Origin: Bugulina stolonifera
Taxonomy: Eukaryota > Bryozoa > Gymnolaemata > Cheilostomatida > Bugulidae
Direction of reading: 5' to 3'
Length of the DNA: 64,000 nt
Assembly (NCBI GenBank): GCA_935421135.1
Contig: OW285187.1
Coordinates: 12,177,929 to 12,241,928, forward strand
Each line of letters starts with the position of its first letter. Within the stretch, counting starts at the first letter, position 1. The notes below the pieces were generated by a model. It saw only the letters and a list, made by a program, of their open reading frames with translations, searched no databases and was not told where the DNA came from. The translations under genes were made by a program, and so were the position numbers. Positions 14,101 through 24,970 of this stretch are shown here, piece after piece.

Positions 14101-15232
14101 GAAAAGTACTTAGAACCAAGAATGTTTGACTCTTTAGATGTAGAGGAAACCCTGCCCAGCGGTAAGCTAATGCATGTAATACTAACAGCAGTGTATATTA
14201 TTATACAGGTGAGATGTGAGCATTAACTAGCGCTCACATGTGCATTAAGTGTCATCTTTAGATATCAGCGACATAGCCAGGGTTCTTCACTTCACTAGAG
14301 CACTTGTTATCTCTAATACACAATATTTATATTCCCTCATTCAACTACAAACACTGAGCTAAGGCTACATTAAATTATGTAATAGATCTTACACCTGCCA
14401 CCAGCAGACACACCGTTTGATTGCATGCTTCTTTCGTTTTACACCTGCCCTCATGACTACCTCACATTCATTGTACATTTACAACACAATCTGGGTAATT
14501 GCCATTATGTCGCATAGTAGCAATAATAGTGCTCTGCATTTTTGTTGCTGAATTGAATGTAACATCATGTTGTGTGTTCTACCTTCATAGGTGAAAGTGT
14601 ACATGGTACTTTCTCAAGAAGACACAGCTGTGCACCTAGTAGAGTTGCCTCCCCTGTTGTCAGCAGGAGGGCTTCATTAACAGAAGTAAGTGTAATCTGT
14701 GCAAGTTTTTGCTTGTGGTAACATGCCATATCGGGGTCAAAATAGAAAAGAAGTAAATCTTCCAGCCGCTGCTGAGCTACATACAGTACATAGGCAGATA
14801 TTGTTCTCTCAATTCTAAAATATTTAGAATCCTAATAGTATCGCAGTCCAATCTCTGGTGTAATCACATCACATCCTTTGAAATTAATCTGTTATACAGA
14901 TGAGTGTGTTGCCAGACAGTTCCAGTCTTCTCTCTCCAAGTAAATGCACTCAATATCTGGACACATTTGATCAGTGTGTTGAAGTAGTTGACCATACAGA
15001 GGCTGTGCTGGCATACTACTACAAAGATGAGGAAGGTCGGCTCAAGACTACAGAGATATTCAAGTTAGAGGAGTGTGAAGACACTGCAGAGCAGGCACCA
15101 TCTCCCTCTGAACTAGTCAGTGCTCTGGCTGCTAAGAAGCTAATGAGGTACGGTTCTACTCGGTCTGTTATTAGTGCCGTCAACATGGAAGATGAGAGTC
15201 CTCCGTCAGACATAGTTACTGGCCCGCAGTAA
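8116..15232 (+). CDS. PNPLA2: Patatin-like phospholipase, ATGL/PNPLA2 type triglyceride lipase
   Basis: Ten exons: 8116-8299, 9493-9725, 9893-9958, 10525-10792, 12454-12630, 13101-13236, 13610-13732, 13947-14161, 14591-14685, 14900-15232. All junctions keep phase and give 609 aa. Human PNPLA2 is about 504 aa, so the tail here is longer. Residues 14-19 form the glycine-rich oxyanion loop (GCGFMG). Ser46 sits in GASAG, and the DGA motif at Asp165 completes the Ser-Asp dyad, both at almost the same positions as in human ATGL. The patatin domain is followed by the SLGPMHPSF and VSPFAGRSDICP blocks typical of the PNPLA1/2/3/5 branch. The C-terminal half is Ser/Arg-rich, with RRHS and RRAS kinase-like sites, and has several hydrophobic stretches that would suit lipid-droplet targeting. 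Family role: it hydrolyses triacylglycerol to diacylglycerol and fatty acid. Invertebrates usually have one such gene, so the exact vertebrate paralogue name is only approximate. Confidence 0.93.
10219..10287. other. 69-base perfect-stem hairpin in a lipase intron
   Basis: The first 19 bases (TTATTGCAAGATATGAACT) are exactly complementary to the last 19, across a 31-base loop. The structure lies in the third intron of the lipase gene. Its size and perfect stem resemble a small-RNA precursor hairpin, but nothing in the sequence proves transcription or processing. It could equally be a small foldback repeat. Confidence 0.5.
11785..11860 (+). repeat. tRNA-like SINE head (possible)
   Basis: An A-box-like stretch (TAGTGGTTTAGGCTATAG, near 11795-11812) is followed about 20 bases later by a B-box-like AGGATTGATTCC and an A-rich stretch. 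This order is that of a tRNA-derived SINE internal promoter. It lies in an intron of the lipase gene. The match is degenerate, so it is a weak call. Confidence 0.35.
12300..12365 (+). repeat. tRNA-like SINE head (possible)
   Basis: The segment carries TAGTCATATGGCTAGGATTA (A-box-like) and, about 25 bases on, AAGGTTTGATCCATG (B-box-like), as in a tRNA-derived short interspersed element. It is in the lipase intron upstream of exon 5. It cannot be a functional tRNA gene because the acceptor stem does not pair. Confidence 0.35.
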
Positions 15233-15671
15233 ATTTTCATTTTACCTTATACTTAAACGTGTATTGTGGTCAGTACTCATATATATAATGTAATATATAA
15301 GATGATTAAATATTTATTTTTATAAATAGGCTTAAATATATTATAATATCAGCATCATGTAGCATTTTATCTAATGCTCCTGTTGTTTATGTCACAATAT
15401 TTTACCAAAGCGATTTGTCCACCTGCATGTTACTGATGGTATCCATTATAAACTGTTTTGTTGCAGTTTAAAGCTGCTTCCATTTTGATTTTCTGAACTC
15501 AGTATTGCTTAAATAATCATCTCTATGTTTGAGGTGGTGCTGATATTCCTCAACATTTTATACCCTCAGTTTTTACAGAACTAATAAATCAATATTAGTT
15601 GAATATATTTTTTATAATTATATTTAAGTTGTAAATATGATATCATTCAGGAGATATAATAAAAATATTAC

Positions 15672-15677
15672 AATAAA
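15672..15677 (+). terminator. Poly(A) signal candidate of the lipase gene
   Basis: An AATAAA lies 440 bases past the lipase stop codon and about 260 bases before the KIN17 stop on the other strand. Other A/T-rich variants occur nearby, so the site actually used is uncertain. Confidence 0.4.
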
Positions 15678-15935
15678 TACATGTATGTTGCCCAGCAAAT
15701 GATCTTGTTTTCAGATGATAGAAGTATTATAATATATATATACAAGTAAGAGTGTATGGTTATATACATGTAGTATAGCACATGTGTGTGCAGTCTGGCA
15801 TCAGCATACATATATCAATATCAACAAACACCTCTTCTTGTACCACTCAGCTGGGTACACTACTCACTGGCTCTCTGGTGAATAGAGGTAGGAATGTACT
15901 CTGCTTTTACTGAAAAATCCGGCAAGATCAACTAA

Positions 15936-18900
15936 TCAACTGACTTGCAGTTTGCTCACATCTTCATATGGAATTTTGGCCACTATCTTACCATCATGAG
16001 GTCCCTGAAAGACAAACGAGTACTATATACATGTACATGTACTGTATGTACACTAGATGTTAGAGATATTAGGTATTACAATGATCACCAATCTCCATGC
16101 TTTCATTTTAGTTAAAATTTTGTTACAACTTTTTTAAGTGAGAATAATTCAACACTTACAGCTACTATCTTAACATCACATGAGAACTGAGTCTCGTTCA
16201 GTTTTAAAAGTTCTGCTTCTTCACCTCTAAACTCCCCGTTAAGAATCAGAACCGGTTTTCCTAGAATAAAAAATCAACAATGAGCATGCATAAAACGTAT
16301 ATGCAATCAAGAGAGGGTAATTCCAATGCATGAGAGCCATATATAAAAGCTCATCAAAACGAAATGCTGAAGCACCAGTGACCACATCATCAAACCTGGC
16401 AATTAGTGGGGAGCTAATGACTAACATTATACTCTAAAACCATTTGGAATAAATAACCATTCTACGATCAACTCACCGATAGCTGGTAAGACAGTTTGTA
16501 GATGTGTCTGATCAAGTTTGACTTTCTCTCCAGAGTCCAGTAGTTGGACAATGGCCGTGTACTTCTCTTTTACTTCCACTACAACACCTTTCTTTTTATA
16601 ATACTTTTCTCCCAACTTCTTCATCATTATCTTGACCACAATATCTGTAACATGTAGGCATATTTTCCCACTAAGTGATTCAATGCATTATACACAATCG
16701 AATTGATTACTGCAGTTTGGCTATTTTTGTATTCTCTTAGTCTAATAACAAACAAAATCATTAACAAAACACGAAACTACAACTCCAATAGAACTTTTGG
16801 AATTGGAAGTTGTGTCATTGCAGCACTGGCAGATCTGAGGTAATTCATTGCATGTTGATTGGTTGATATATCAGACAAAAAGCAATCGGCATTGATGGCG
16901 AGATTTAGTACTATTGCTGCCAGGATTAATCATGTACATTGTACTCTGACATACCAGAGAACAGCCAATAGTCTTTTTTTACAGCCTTAGCTTGTTTCTT
17001 CTTTTGCTCTTCTATCTAAAACATTAGCCAAATAAGTTACAGTGTATTTCATAAACTAAGTGCAGATGAAGTACTGTCCAACTCATTTACTTGTGCTTAC
17101 ATTATCAACCTGTTTTACCATGGCAAATACTTACGCTGCGACAGAGTATATAAAATACCTCAATAGCAATACAACAATGTAGACACTACCTTGTAGGTAT
17201 TCTAGTTGCTAACTCTGTAAAATTCTCCCTGCCTGCCAGCTCGAGAACTCTGTACATGTATGTAAATTATACCCTTCAAGTTTTACTTGCCAGATGTCAA
17301 ACACAGACACTGTATAATGCTGTGACTAGAATGTAGCAGATATTTTTACCTCCATGATTTCCTCTAGAGCACTCTTCCTTTTAGTAGCCTCTTTTTTCTT
17401 TTTAACCAGAGATAGTTCAGGCTTAGACAGTTTCAATGGGTTACTTGACCTGAAAGCATTCAATCAATACAGTCATATTAAGTATTGCTGCTCTGAAACA
17501 CCTTTTTGTTTGTGGTACAGACTATAAATGAAGAAAAACAGCCGAAACATTTATAAACAGCTAGGATACAGTATTCATTCAGTATACATACTTGACTACA
17601 GTCTTTGATGTGCTAGCTGAACTCTTACTGGTTTCTCCCATCGCGAATGCCACTAAAATAATACAATAAATGGATGTGAGAGACTCGCTACCGATAGATA
17701 TGTACGTGTACTTTATATGCAATATCATGTCGGTCACCGTGTTGTAATTCAGCATGAAGCTTTAAAAAATGCTTGAACCATACATATTCAGTGTACATGT
17801 ATGATGTACATGTATATACAGTGTACATGTACATGTATATACAGTGTACATGTACATGTATATACAGTGTACATGTACATGTATATACAGTGTACATGCA
17901 CATATATATACAGTGTAGATGTACATGTATATACAGTGTACATGTACATGTATATACAGTGTACATGTACATGTATATTACACGTAAAATGACTATTATA
18001 CTGTAAAGATGTACAAAAACTATACGGACACTACAAAACGGGGTGCAGAGTGTAAAAACAGTGTATGTAGTATGTTGGATGTCTGATCAGGTACAAACTG
18101 TGTAAGGAATACACACAAGTACATTGTTATTCTTACAGCCTAGAACAAATAATTTTAGGCAAATAGCCGGATAACTATTTATATTTACCTTTACTGGAAT
18201 CGTCTTCTCTTGTAAGTTCTGTTGGTTTGGATTCTTCCTGATCTTGAGAACTTTCTTTGGCCTTTTCAATTTGTGCCTAAACAAATATCATATAAATTGG
18301 ACACGGTTTAGAACTTATTCCGAATTTCACAGTGAGCTGAAGGCTAAATACATACAATGTCAACAAAACGTTCACATTCAATCAATTCTACAATGTACGC
18401 TCTGCTTCATGCTTCATTGCGATTGGCCTAAACACAAACTCTATAGAGTGGGATTCAGACAGGAAACAGTACCAACAAAGTTTGCTCTGGTTACCTGTAT
18501 AAAAGCTGCCATTCTTTCCTCATCATCCCTTTCATGCTTCTCTCGTGATTTAGCGGCCTCCATTTTCCTCAAGGTTTCAGGATCTCTATCTATGTATTGT
18601 ACGAACCAGCCTTTCTCTGTCTCGTCAACCACACAGAGTCCTGTATAATACATCCATGCTACTACATAGGCTCCTTATACTTGCATCTCACAGAGCAAGT
18701 GTAAGAACAAGAAAGAATAGTGCCTTGACAATTGGTGAGCAGTTATGACTGATCCAAGTTATGACTGATCCAAATGTACTAGTTAGGAGGGCAGCGTTAA
18801 CTAGTGAGAAAAGTTTGCTAGAATTAAGTTGAAATACAGATGTGAAGATTCTAGATTTCAGAGGCAATATGTCTGGTTTCAGCTGTGGCTGAGACACATT

Positions 18901-20533
18901 CCACATGTCTCACTGACTACTCCTACGATGAAGACATATTAGGGTTGCAAAGGGGACTTCCAGAACGTCAGAGTCAATATCAGAACTCATAAATAATAAT
19001 AGTACGGGACGATCACACAAGATACCATAGGCACAACATTCAGCTCTAACAATTGTAGAAAATTTCTTTGTGAAATTTGTAAGCTAATGGTGTGTAAAAC
19101 TACCTCGGTTGCTACTTTGGACTAAAGTAGGTGATTGAACATTGTGCAACTGAGTCTAATTTCCAAAAAGTTGAAAAGCTGTTGATGAAAATATCTAACC
19201 TTCTCTTCCCAGCCACTTGATAAACTCAGTCAGCGTTTCCCATTCCGTGGAATTCATGTGTACATGGTCTCTGTCATTTATATAATCTTGATACACCTGA
19301 TTGGCTTTAACACGTTTCGTCCCAAACTGTCGTTTAAGAAGATCGAGATATCCATTCTTGAACTCTCTAAAGAATATTTCTACACTCACTCTACCATACA
19401 ATACTTTGTATATGTATGTGTACATGTATATCTGCATGTGCAGGTAAGTGTGCAGGTAAATGTGCATGTAAATGCATATATATATATGTAGTGATTACAT
19501 AATTATATCTAGTATGTATTAACAGGCCTACGTTATGAAGTACCATATTGTTATTTTACTAATGCATCAGCTAGTGCACTAATATAGAGAAATCCAACAT
19601 GCTGTTTATAATATTGCTAATAAGTGCATCGGATGGAAACACGTAATCTCTAAAAATATATATTCTCTATACTAATATTTAAGGTTTACGTACTCAGAGT
19701 ATGTGTTCAAAAAATCTGAAGGATTCTCGGCAAACAGTAAAAGCTGCCTTTGGTGTGATTCTGAAGTAGTATGACACTTGAACCCATTCTAAAATAAGAA
19801 TATAATTATATGCAAAACATTAACAGGTACATACATACAACATGTATATGCACAACATTTACATATACATACATATATGCACAACATTTACAGGTACATA
19901 CTTATTACATGTCTATACCTTATATATCAATGGACTAATACATCTTTTTACTAAAAAAACCATTCTTCAATATCTATAATTATGAATACAGTAGTGGCCA
20001 TATATAACTTAATAAGAACGAAGCAGGCACAAGAACAGTTGGATGTATTGTATTCGGTTTAAAATTAGGCTGCAGTTATAACTAGCTGATAAATATAGCT
20101 ACTGCTTTAGGGCACTCACAAACAGAAGTTTTCCTCTCCCAATTTTACTCCCAGTCAGATTTGGGACTTTAAATAAGAACAATTATAGTTGTAGAGACTT
20201 GAGCTAGTTTGCCATAAATTATTTGGCTAGCAAAAATTGGAAAGAGTGTGTCATACCATAGAAGAGAAAGATATACTAAAATTGAGAGAGAGCTACTACT
20301 TTTTATGACCATAAGCTGTTATGCCCTTGTTCACAACTCCTGCCTTTAAACTTTGCACATGCAAGCACAAACATTTATATTATGTATGCAAATATAACTA
20401 CAAGTACCTCATCTCTACACTGTTTCTGACACATCTGACAGTACCATCTCAGTTTCTGCAATCCTTTGGATTTAATACGGTTAGCTATTGCCTTTGGAGT
20501 CAGAAAACCACCACTCTTCCCATCTTTACCCAT
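15936..20533 (-). CDS. KIN: DNA/RNA-binding protein KIN17
   Basis: Eleven exons on the minus strand, 5' to 3': 20533-20408, 19788-19694, 19366-19200, 18640-18495, 18276-18189, 17652-17592, 17449-17350, 17015-16955, 16644-16477, 16260-16160, 16004-15936. All phases agree and give 393 aa, the same length as human KIN. The N-terminus has FLTPKAIANRIKSKGLQKLR and a zinc finger with Cys32, Cys35, His48 and His54. It is followed by the KIN17 winged-helix region (FGTKRV, WETLTEFIKWLGREG, YIDRDPET), then a Lys/Glu-rich segment and a C-terminal tandem SH3-like/KOW region (KKLGEKYYKKK, LDSGEKVKLDQTHL, LNGEFRGEEA). KIN17 is a nuclear protein linked to DNA replication, DNA-damage response and mRNA processing complexes. 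The gene is convergent with the lipase gene. The exon 2/3 junction was chosen so that SE-EFKNGY is continuous, as in the family. Confidence 0.96.
17791..17981. repeat. 23-bp minisatellite in a KIN17 intron
   Basis: A 23-base unit (GTGTACATGTACATG plus TATATACA) is repeated about eight times with few changes. One copy has CATGCACATATAT and one has GTAGATG. The unit is self-complementary over much of its length (ACATGT, TGTACA), so long single strands could fold. It lies in the intron between the exons at 18189-18276 and 17592-17652. Shorter ACATGTACATGT runs occur across the whole window. Confidence 0.95.
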
Positions 20534-20758
20534 GTTATGTTAATTCAAGTTTTATTAAACTATGAACCTAGAAGTAGGACTGGATATAAAATTCAAGCAG
20601 TTGTGTTTTACGCACTAATGAATTTGTAGGTGTCTGGAAATGCAAATACTGTAAAGTAGTGAACACCTTTCTATCATGCTATTAGTCATCAATAGATTTA
20701 CCAATAGGTTTTATTAATGTATTGCCCAATAGTAAATAAATGGCTACCAGTAACTTAC

Positions 20759-20968
20759 TAGGCTGTTCAAAAGTATAAAATATCGCTATTATAATTATAA
20801 ATATAGTATAACTAACCCATTGCATAATTACTATCTATCAAGCTATATCAAATTACTTACTGACACTGAGTAAGTAGTTTGATATAGCTTGATAGTAATT
20901 ATGCAATGGGTTAGTTATACTATATTTATAATTATAATAGTGATATTTTATACTTTTGAACAGGCCTG
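20759..20968. repeat. 210-bp near-perfect palindrome upstream of KIN17
   Basis: Two arms of about 95-100 bases run from TGTTCAAAAGTATAAAATAT inwards through ACCCATTGCATAATTACTAT to a loop of only a few bases around GACACTG, then mirror back out. Differences are one G/A change, a four-base TATC duplication in the left arm, and a base near each end. It begins about 225 bases upstream of the KIN17 start codon. It has no coding capacity. It is probably a foldback or MITE element; a clear target duplication was not found. Confidence 0.85.
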
Positions 20969-21112
20969 CATGCTACTATAATAGTTTACTTTTAAAGATG
21001 TAGAACACTCATGAATCATAGATGTAATGTAAGGGGAATGCCTCGATAACTAAATAATTATTACTACGATAATAAAATAAACAATCCTTTTTAATAATTC
21101 CAGAGTTGGGTC

Positions 21113-21330
21113 CAAGTCGACTTGCAAGTCAACAAGTCAAGTCATTTCTAAAATTTTGGAGGCAAGTCAAGTCGAAGTCAAGTCAGTGCTGCCTCAAGTC
21201 AAGTCAAGTAACTTCGAAAATTTTTAAGGCAAGTCAAGTCGAAGTCAAGTCAGTAATGCCTCAAGTCAAGTCAAGTCAAGTCACAAGTCAAGTCAAGTCA
21301 AAGTCAAGCCAAGTCGAAATGCAAGTCAAG
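21113..21330 (+). repeat. AAGTC pentamer array, left subterminal block
   Basis: Tandem AAGTC/CAAGTC units are interrupted by short variants (AATTTTTAAGGC, AGTGCTGCCTC). The block starts directly inside the left inverted terminus of the hAT-like element. Subterminal repeats are common transposase-binding features of hAT elements, which gives a plausible but unproven role. Confidence 0.85.
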
Positions 21331-21487
21331 TGGAAGACAACTTCAAAAAATTTTAAATTTTCCAAAACATCATATTTTACGTTAAGTAGGCATTCCAATC
21401 CATTAAAAACCTATGCCAAGGTGTAGGAGGCAGGCGCAATTTTGTACTTTTCAGAATTTCTCTCTATATAAACTCCCATCTACATGT

Positions 21488-22050
21488 TCAAAATATACAA
21501 CCTATATAACATATAGCTACAGGTGTGATTCACCCATAGAACTGAAAAAAGACTATTTAAAAACTACCCGTAGAACTGAAGAACTGAAGAAATGCATTAT
21601 AACATATAGCTACAGGTGTGATTCACCCGTAGAACTGAAGAAAGTCTATTTAAAAACTACCCGTAGAACTGTTTTCAAACAGATCCTTTATTCACTTCTA
21701 CAGGTGCATTCCACCTGTAGCTATATGTTATAATGCATTTCTTCAGTTCTACGGTTAGTTTTTAAATAGACTTTCTTCAGTTCTACGAGTGAATCACACC
21801 TGTAGCTATATGTTATAATGCGTTTCTTCAGTTCTTCAGTTCTACGGATAGTTTTTAAATAGACTTTCTTCAGTTCTACGGGTGAATCACACCTGTAGCT
21901 ATATGTTATAATGCATTTCTACAGTTCTTCAGTTCTACGGGTAGTTTTCAAACAGATCCTTTCTTCACTTCTACAGGTGCATTCCACCTGTAGCTATATG
22001 TTATAAGGCGTTTCTTCAGTTCTTCAGTTCTACGGTTAGTTTTCAAATAG
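21488..22050. repeat. Multi-unit foldback array of about 100-bp units
   Basis: Roughly two forward units of about 100 bases (each with ATATAGCTACAGGTGTGATT, CGTAGAACTGAAG and TATTTAAAAACTACCCG) are followed by three to four inverted units (CACCTGTAGCTATATG, ACTTTCTTCAGTTCTACG). Units differ by a few bases, and the turn-around is near 21690-21710. The transcript of this region would fold into a very long duplex. It lies inside the hAT-like element. Related direct repeats with TTCTACAG and AACTGTAGAACTGA continue to about 22210. Confidence 0.85.
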
Positions 22051-22737
22051 AGTTCGGATTCTACAGGTTTCACACTTCAAACTGTAGAACTGAAGATTTC
22101 TACACATGAATGGCTTTCTAGTTTTTAACTGTTGAACCGAAAAATTCTAAAGTTCAGATTCTACAGATTTCACACTTTAAACTGTAGAACTGAGGATTTC
22201 TACAGGTTGAAGTTATATGGACTGAAAATTTGCAAAATCTACAAAGTAGCGCCTAACTGGAGGAGGTGTAGCAGGGCGTGTACATGTATGTTATGCAATC
22301 ATGGTAAAAAACTAGTCTATATAAGTAGTATTATTGGCACTACGGTTGAGACTGGTCATATAGTATTATATACTGTATATTGTAATGGTGATGCAGTGTT
22401 ACATAGAATGTAAACAGCACATGGTACAGCACAGAGTGTCCACTGGCCAGTCCTGCAATTTACCTCTAGTAATTATTGCACTGTGCATTGTATTCACTGC
22501 TGACACCACACCTAGGCTACACTTACACTACTTGCACTGTGCGTACTTGTGACTATGCATTGTCGTTGTGTAGTCTCACGTACACACAGCCTAGATATTG
22601 CCTGAATTGTGTATCCTCATAGCTAACCTTGATATACTCTGAGTGCTGCTAGTAGCACTGACCTAGTACAAATGATAAATAGGTAGACAATTGAGACCTT
22701 TTTACCATGTTGGCTAAACACTGTACAAAATTTTTAT

Positions 22738-22951
22738 TTGCCAGATTGACTTGGCAGAACCCAAGTCAAAATCACAAGTCATTCATGTGTCCAAGTCAAG
22801 TCAAGTCAAGTCACATTGATGTGCAAGTCAAAGTCAAGTCGAAATCACAAGTCATTCATGTGTCCAAGTCAAGTCAAGTCACATTGATGCGCAAGTCAAA
22901 GTCAAGTCAAGTCATCAGGTTGGCAAGTCCCAAGTCAAGTCAAGTCAAGTC
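22738..22951 (+). repeat. AAGTC pentamer array adjoining the LINE fragment
   Basis: AAGTC repeats include a duplicated block of about 75 bases (CACAAGTCATTCATGTGTCC at 22772 and again at 22846). The array ends abruptly at the first base of the reverse transcriptase segment. Because the pentamer contains no stop codon in any plus-strand frame (it reads QVKSS in all three), the array is translatable. Confidence 0.85.
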
Positions 22952-23811
22952 GAGTGCCCCAAGGTTCCGTTCTCGGACCAACACTATTTCTCATTTACAT
23001 TAACGACTTGCCAAGCTCCGTCAACTGCTCTATTAGTCTATATGCTGATGACACCCTATTGTACCAGAAAGTCAACTCGGCCGCTGATGCTGCAAACTTT
23101 CAGCTGAACATCGATGCTGTCCATAAGTGGTCCTGCCATTGGAAAATGCCATTTAATGACACCAAATGCCATGCTATCGCATTTGGCAAAAATACAGATC
23201 AGCCGCCCTATAAACTAAGAAACACACTTCTTGAATGGACAGAAGAAACTAAATACTTAGGAGTCGTAGTACAAACCAACCTTCAATTTCAAAAGCATAT
23301 TAGACAGAGGGCACAAAAAGCAAGTAGAATCCTGGGTGTAATAAAATATGCGCTCCATGATGCTCCGAAACGTAGGCGTCTCTTAGCATATACCAGTCTC
23401 TGTCGCCCAATATTGGAATACGCAGACACTGTCTGGGATCCTCACCTGAAAAGTACTATACACGACATTGAAATGATACAGAATCGTGCTGTCAGATTTA
23501 TAGCGAGGCTCAAAGGACGCGAAAGCGTCAGTGAAGCCCGAGCAGAACTAGGCTTACAAACACTACAAGAAAGACGCAGAAACCACAGATTAAACCTCTT
23601 AACCCGTAAGGCTGAGGGTGACCACAGTGCATTGTTATCAGCCTATGACGAAATTATTAATAATCGCACTGACATGACAGTAACAACAAGAGCTGCAGCC
23701 CGTTGTGAACCCACATCTATCTCAACAAATTCCAGATGTTACCATCAAAGCTTCTTACCAAGGACTATACGCGAGATGAGAGGTATCATGGCTGATGACC
23801 AAAGAAAATAA
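22952..23811 (+). pseudogene. 5'-truncated non-LTR retrotransposon reverse transcriptase
   Basis: An intact frame ends at 23811. It begins in the middle of the RT domain at VPQGSVLGPTLFLIYINDLP and contains the catalytic box YADDT about 30 residues later. It continues through the thumb and the C-terminal region typical of Jockey/CR1-type LINEs (RPILEYADTVWDP, IEMIQNRAVRFI). The endonuclease domain and the N-terminal RT motifs are missing, as in 5'-truncated LINE insertions. No ATG opens the frame: it is open from 22888 and runs through part of the pentamer array. The 3' end is an A-rich AAAATAAAAATAAAAAATAA tail. It lies inside the hAT-like element. The lack of stops over about 285 codons means it is recent or under constraint. 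Confidence 0.85.
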
Positions 23812-24428
23812 AAATAAAAAATAATATCTAACAGCGGTAATGCTGGCCAAAACCAAATGCACACTGTTACATTAATGAGGCACTCTACTTACGCCGCCGG
23901 TGGTCAAGAGTGTCCTACCTCATCAGAGGTAAATCAGAGGTAAATCAGAGGTGACTTGACTTGGCAAGTCAAGTCAAATCTATGACTTGGACCCAGCTCT
24001 GAATAATTCGCTGGTACAATTGATTAATGCTAGACCTTCTCTCACTCTTTACTATGACCAAAAGGTGCTTACATGTACACAAAATAATGAAAGTAATAAA
24101 ATAAGTATACCTTGGGTGAACAATCGAATCTAAATATTATAATACAGAAGTAGTCAGAACGATTTTGACAAAAATGTCAAGGTCGCATATATTTTGAAGT
24201 TTATGTGTATACAACAGACAAATAAATTATTAACTGAATTGATTCCGAAGCATCTGAATAAGCAAAGAAAATCGTATTATTGCTGTCATCTGTCCGTCAA
24301 TGTTGAAGATGTAACTACCTGCATTATGCTGCGCTAGACTAACAACTATATTGGTTAGTTCTAGAAGTTATCCGTTTCCCCTGGCTTAGACAAAAATATT
24401 TTATAAATTATAATTATTATGTTATTAT

Positions 24429-24955
24429 TGTAATAGACGTTGCCCGTTGTGTGCTGCCAGCAAGGCAGAGACACACAACTCTATTACTTTTGGATCCTCC
24501 TGAACGCTTGGAAATCTAACCTAGGACTCAGCCAGATGTATTGAGGCGGAGATAATTAACCAACTCTAGGGATAATGACACACCAAGGAGTGACAAGGGA
24601 ACAACTAATTTCCAGATTTAGTTCTATATTTATGTAATAAATTAGGACAAAGACAATAACAATGTAGTAATAATAAGGTTAGTAAACAATAATTAGGAAT
24701 AAATTATGATACAGTTACAAGGTTACTCAAAGATAAATATAATTAAGAAATCGATACAATGAAAACCAGTCTCTCTTGTCTGGACCCTCTTCTAGCACTG
24801 CCCATCTGTCTCACAGCAGAGAGTAGCTGTCAGCTGGTAGCTATTGCTCTGGAAGCCTTGCCTTATTAATATAGCTTCTTCTGGTATTACACAAAAAGCT
24901 GTACAAAATAGCCTTCTAATACCAGCTGGAATTCCCAAAACATGTTTCCACCACA
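24429..24955 (-). repeat. 3' LTR of the gypsy element
   Basis: 527 bp, identical to the other LTR except for one base (position 24791). In element orientation it starts TGTGGTGGAAAC and ends GTCTATTACA. Confidence 0.95.
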
Positions 24956-24970
24956 TTCTCCGCCCCTAGA
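24956..24970 (-). other. Polypurine tract of the gypsy element
   Basis: Read on the minus strand, the bases directly before the 3' LTR are AGGGGCGGAGAA, the short purine run used to prime plus-strand DNA synthesis in LTR elements. Confidence 0.75.

Larger units (their letters stand above)
21101..24001. mobile_element. Non-autonomous hAT-like DNA element, 2.9 kb, with 8-bp target duplication
   Basis: The ends are inverted copies: CAGAGTTGGGTCCAAGTC on the left and, read on the other strand, CAGAGCTGGGTCCAAGTC on the right (17 of 18 identical). They are flanked by the identical octamer AATAATTC at 21093-21100 and 24002-24009. An 8-bp duplication and termini beginning CAGAG are characteristic of the hAT superfamily. 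No transposase frame is present. The interior consists of AAGTC pentamer arrays (21113-21330, 22738-22951, about 23950-23985), a foldback array (about 21488-22050), two roughly 60-base direct repeats (about 22050-22210) and a truncated LINE reverse transcriptase (22952-23811). It is mobilised in trans, if at all. Confidence 0.85.

Noticed and set aside
17688..18006. Long open frames on both strands with repeated YMYTVYTCTC-type peptides.
   Set aside because: They are translations of the 23-bp minisatellite in a KIN17 intron, not genes.
21106..21426. Lys/Ser/Gln-rich open frame (QVKSS repeats).
   Set aside because: A direct consequence of the stop-free AAGTC array, not evidence of a protein-coding gene.
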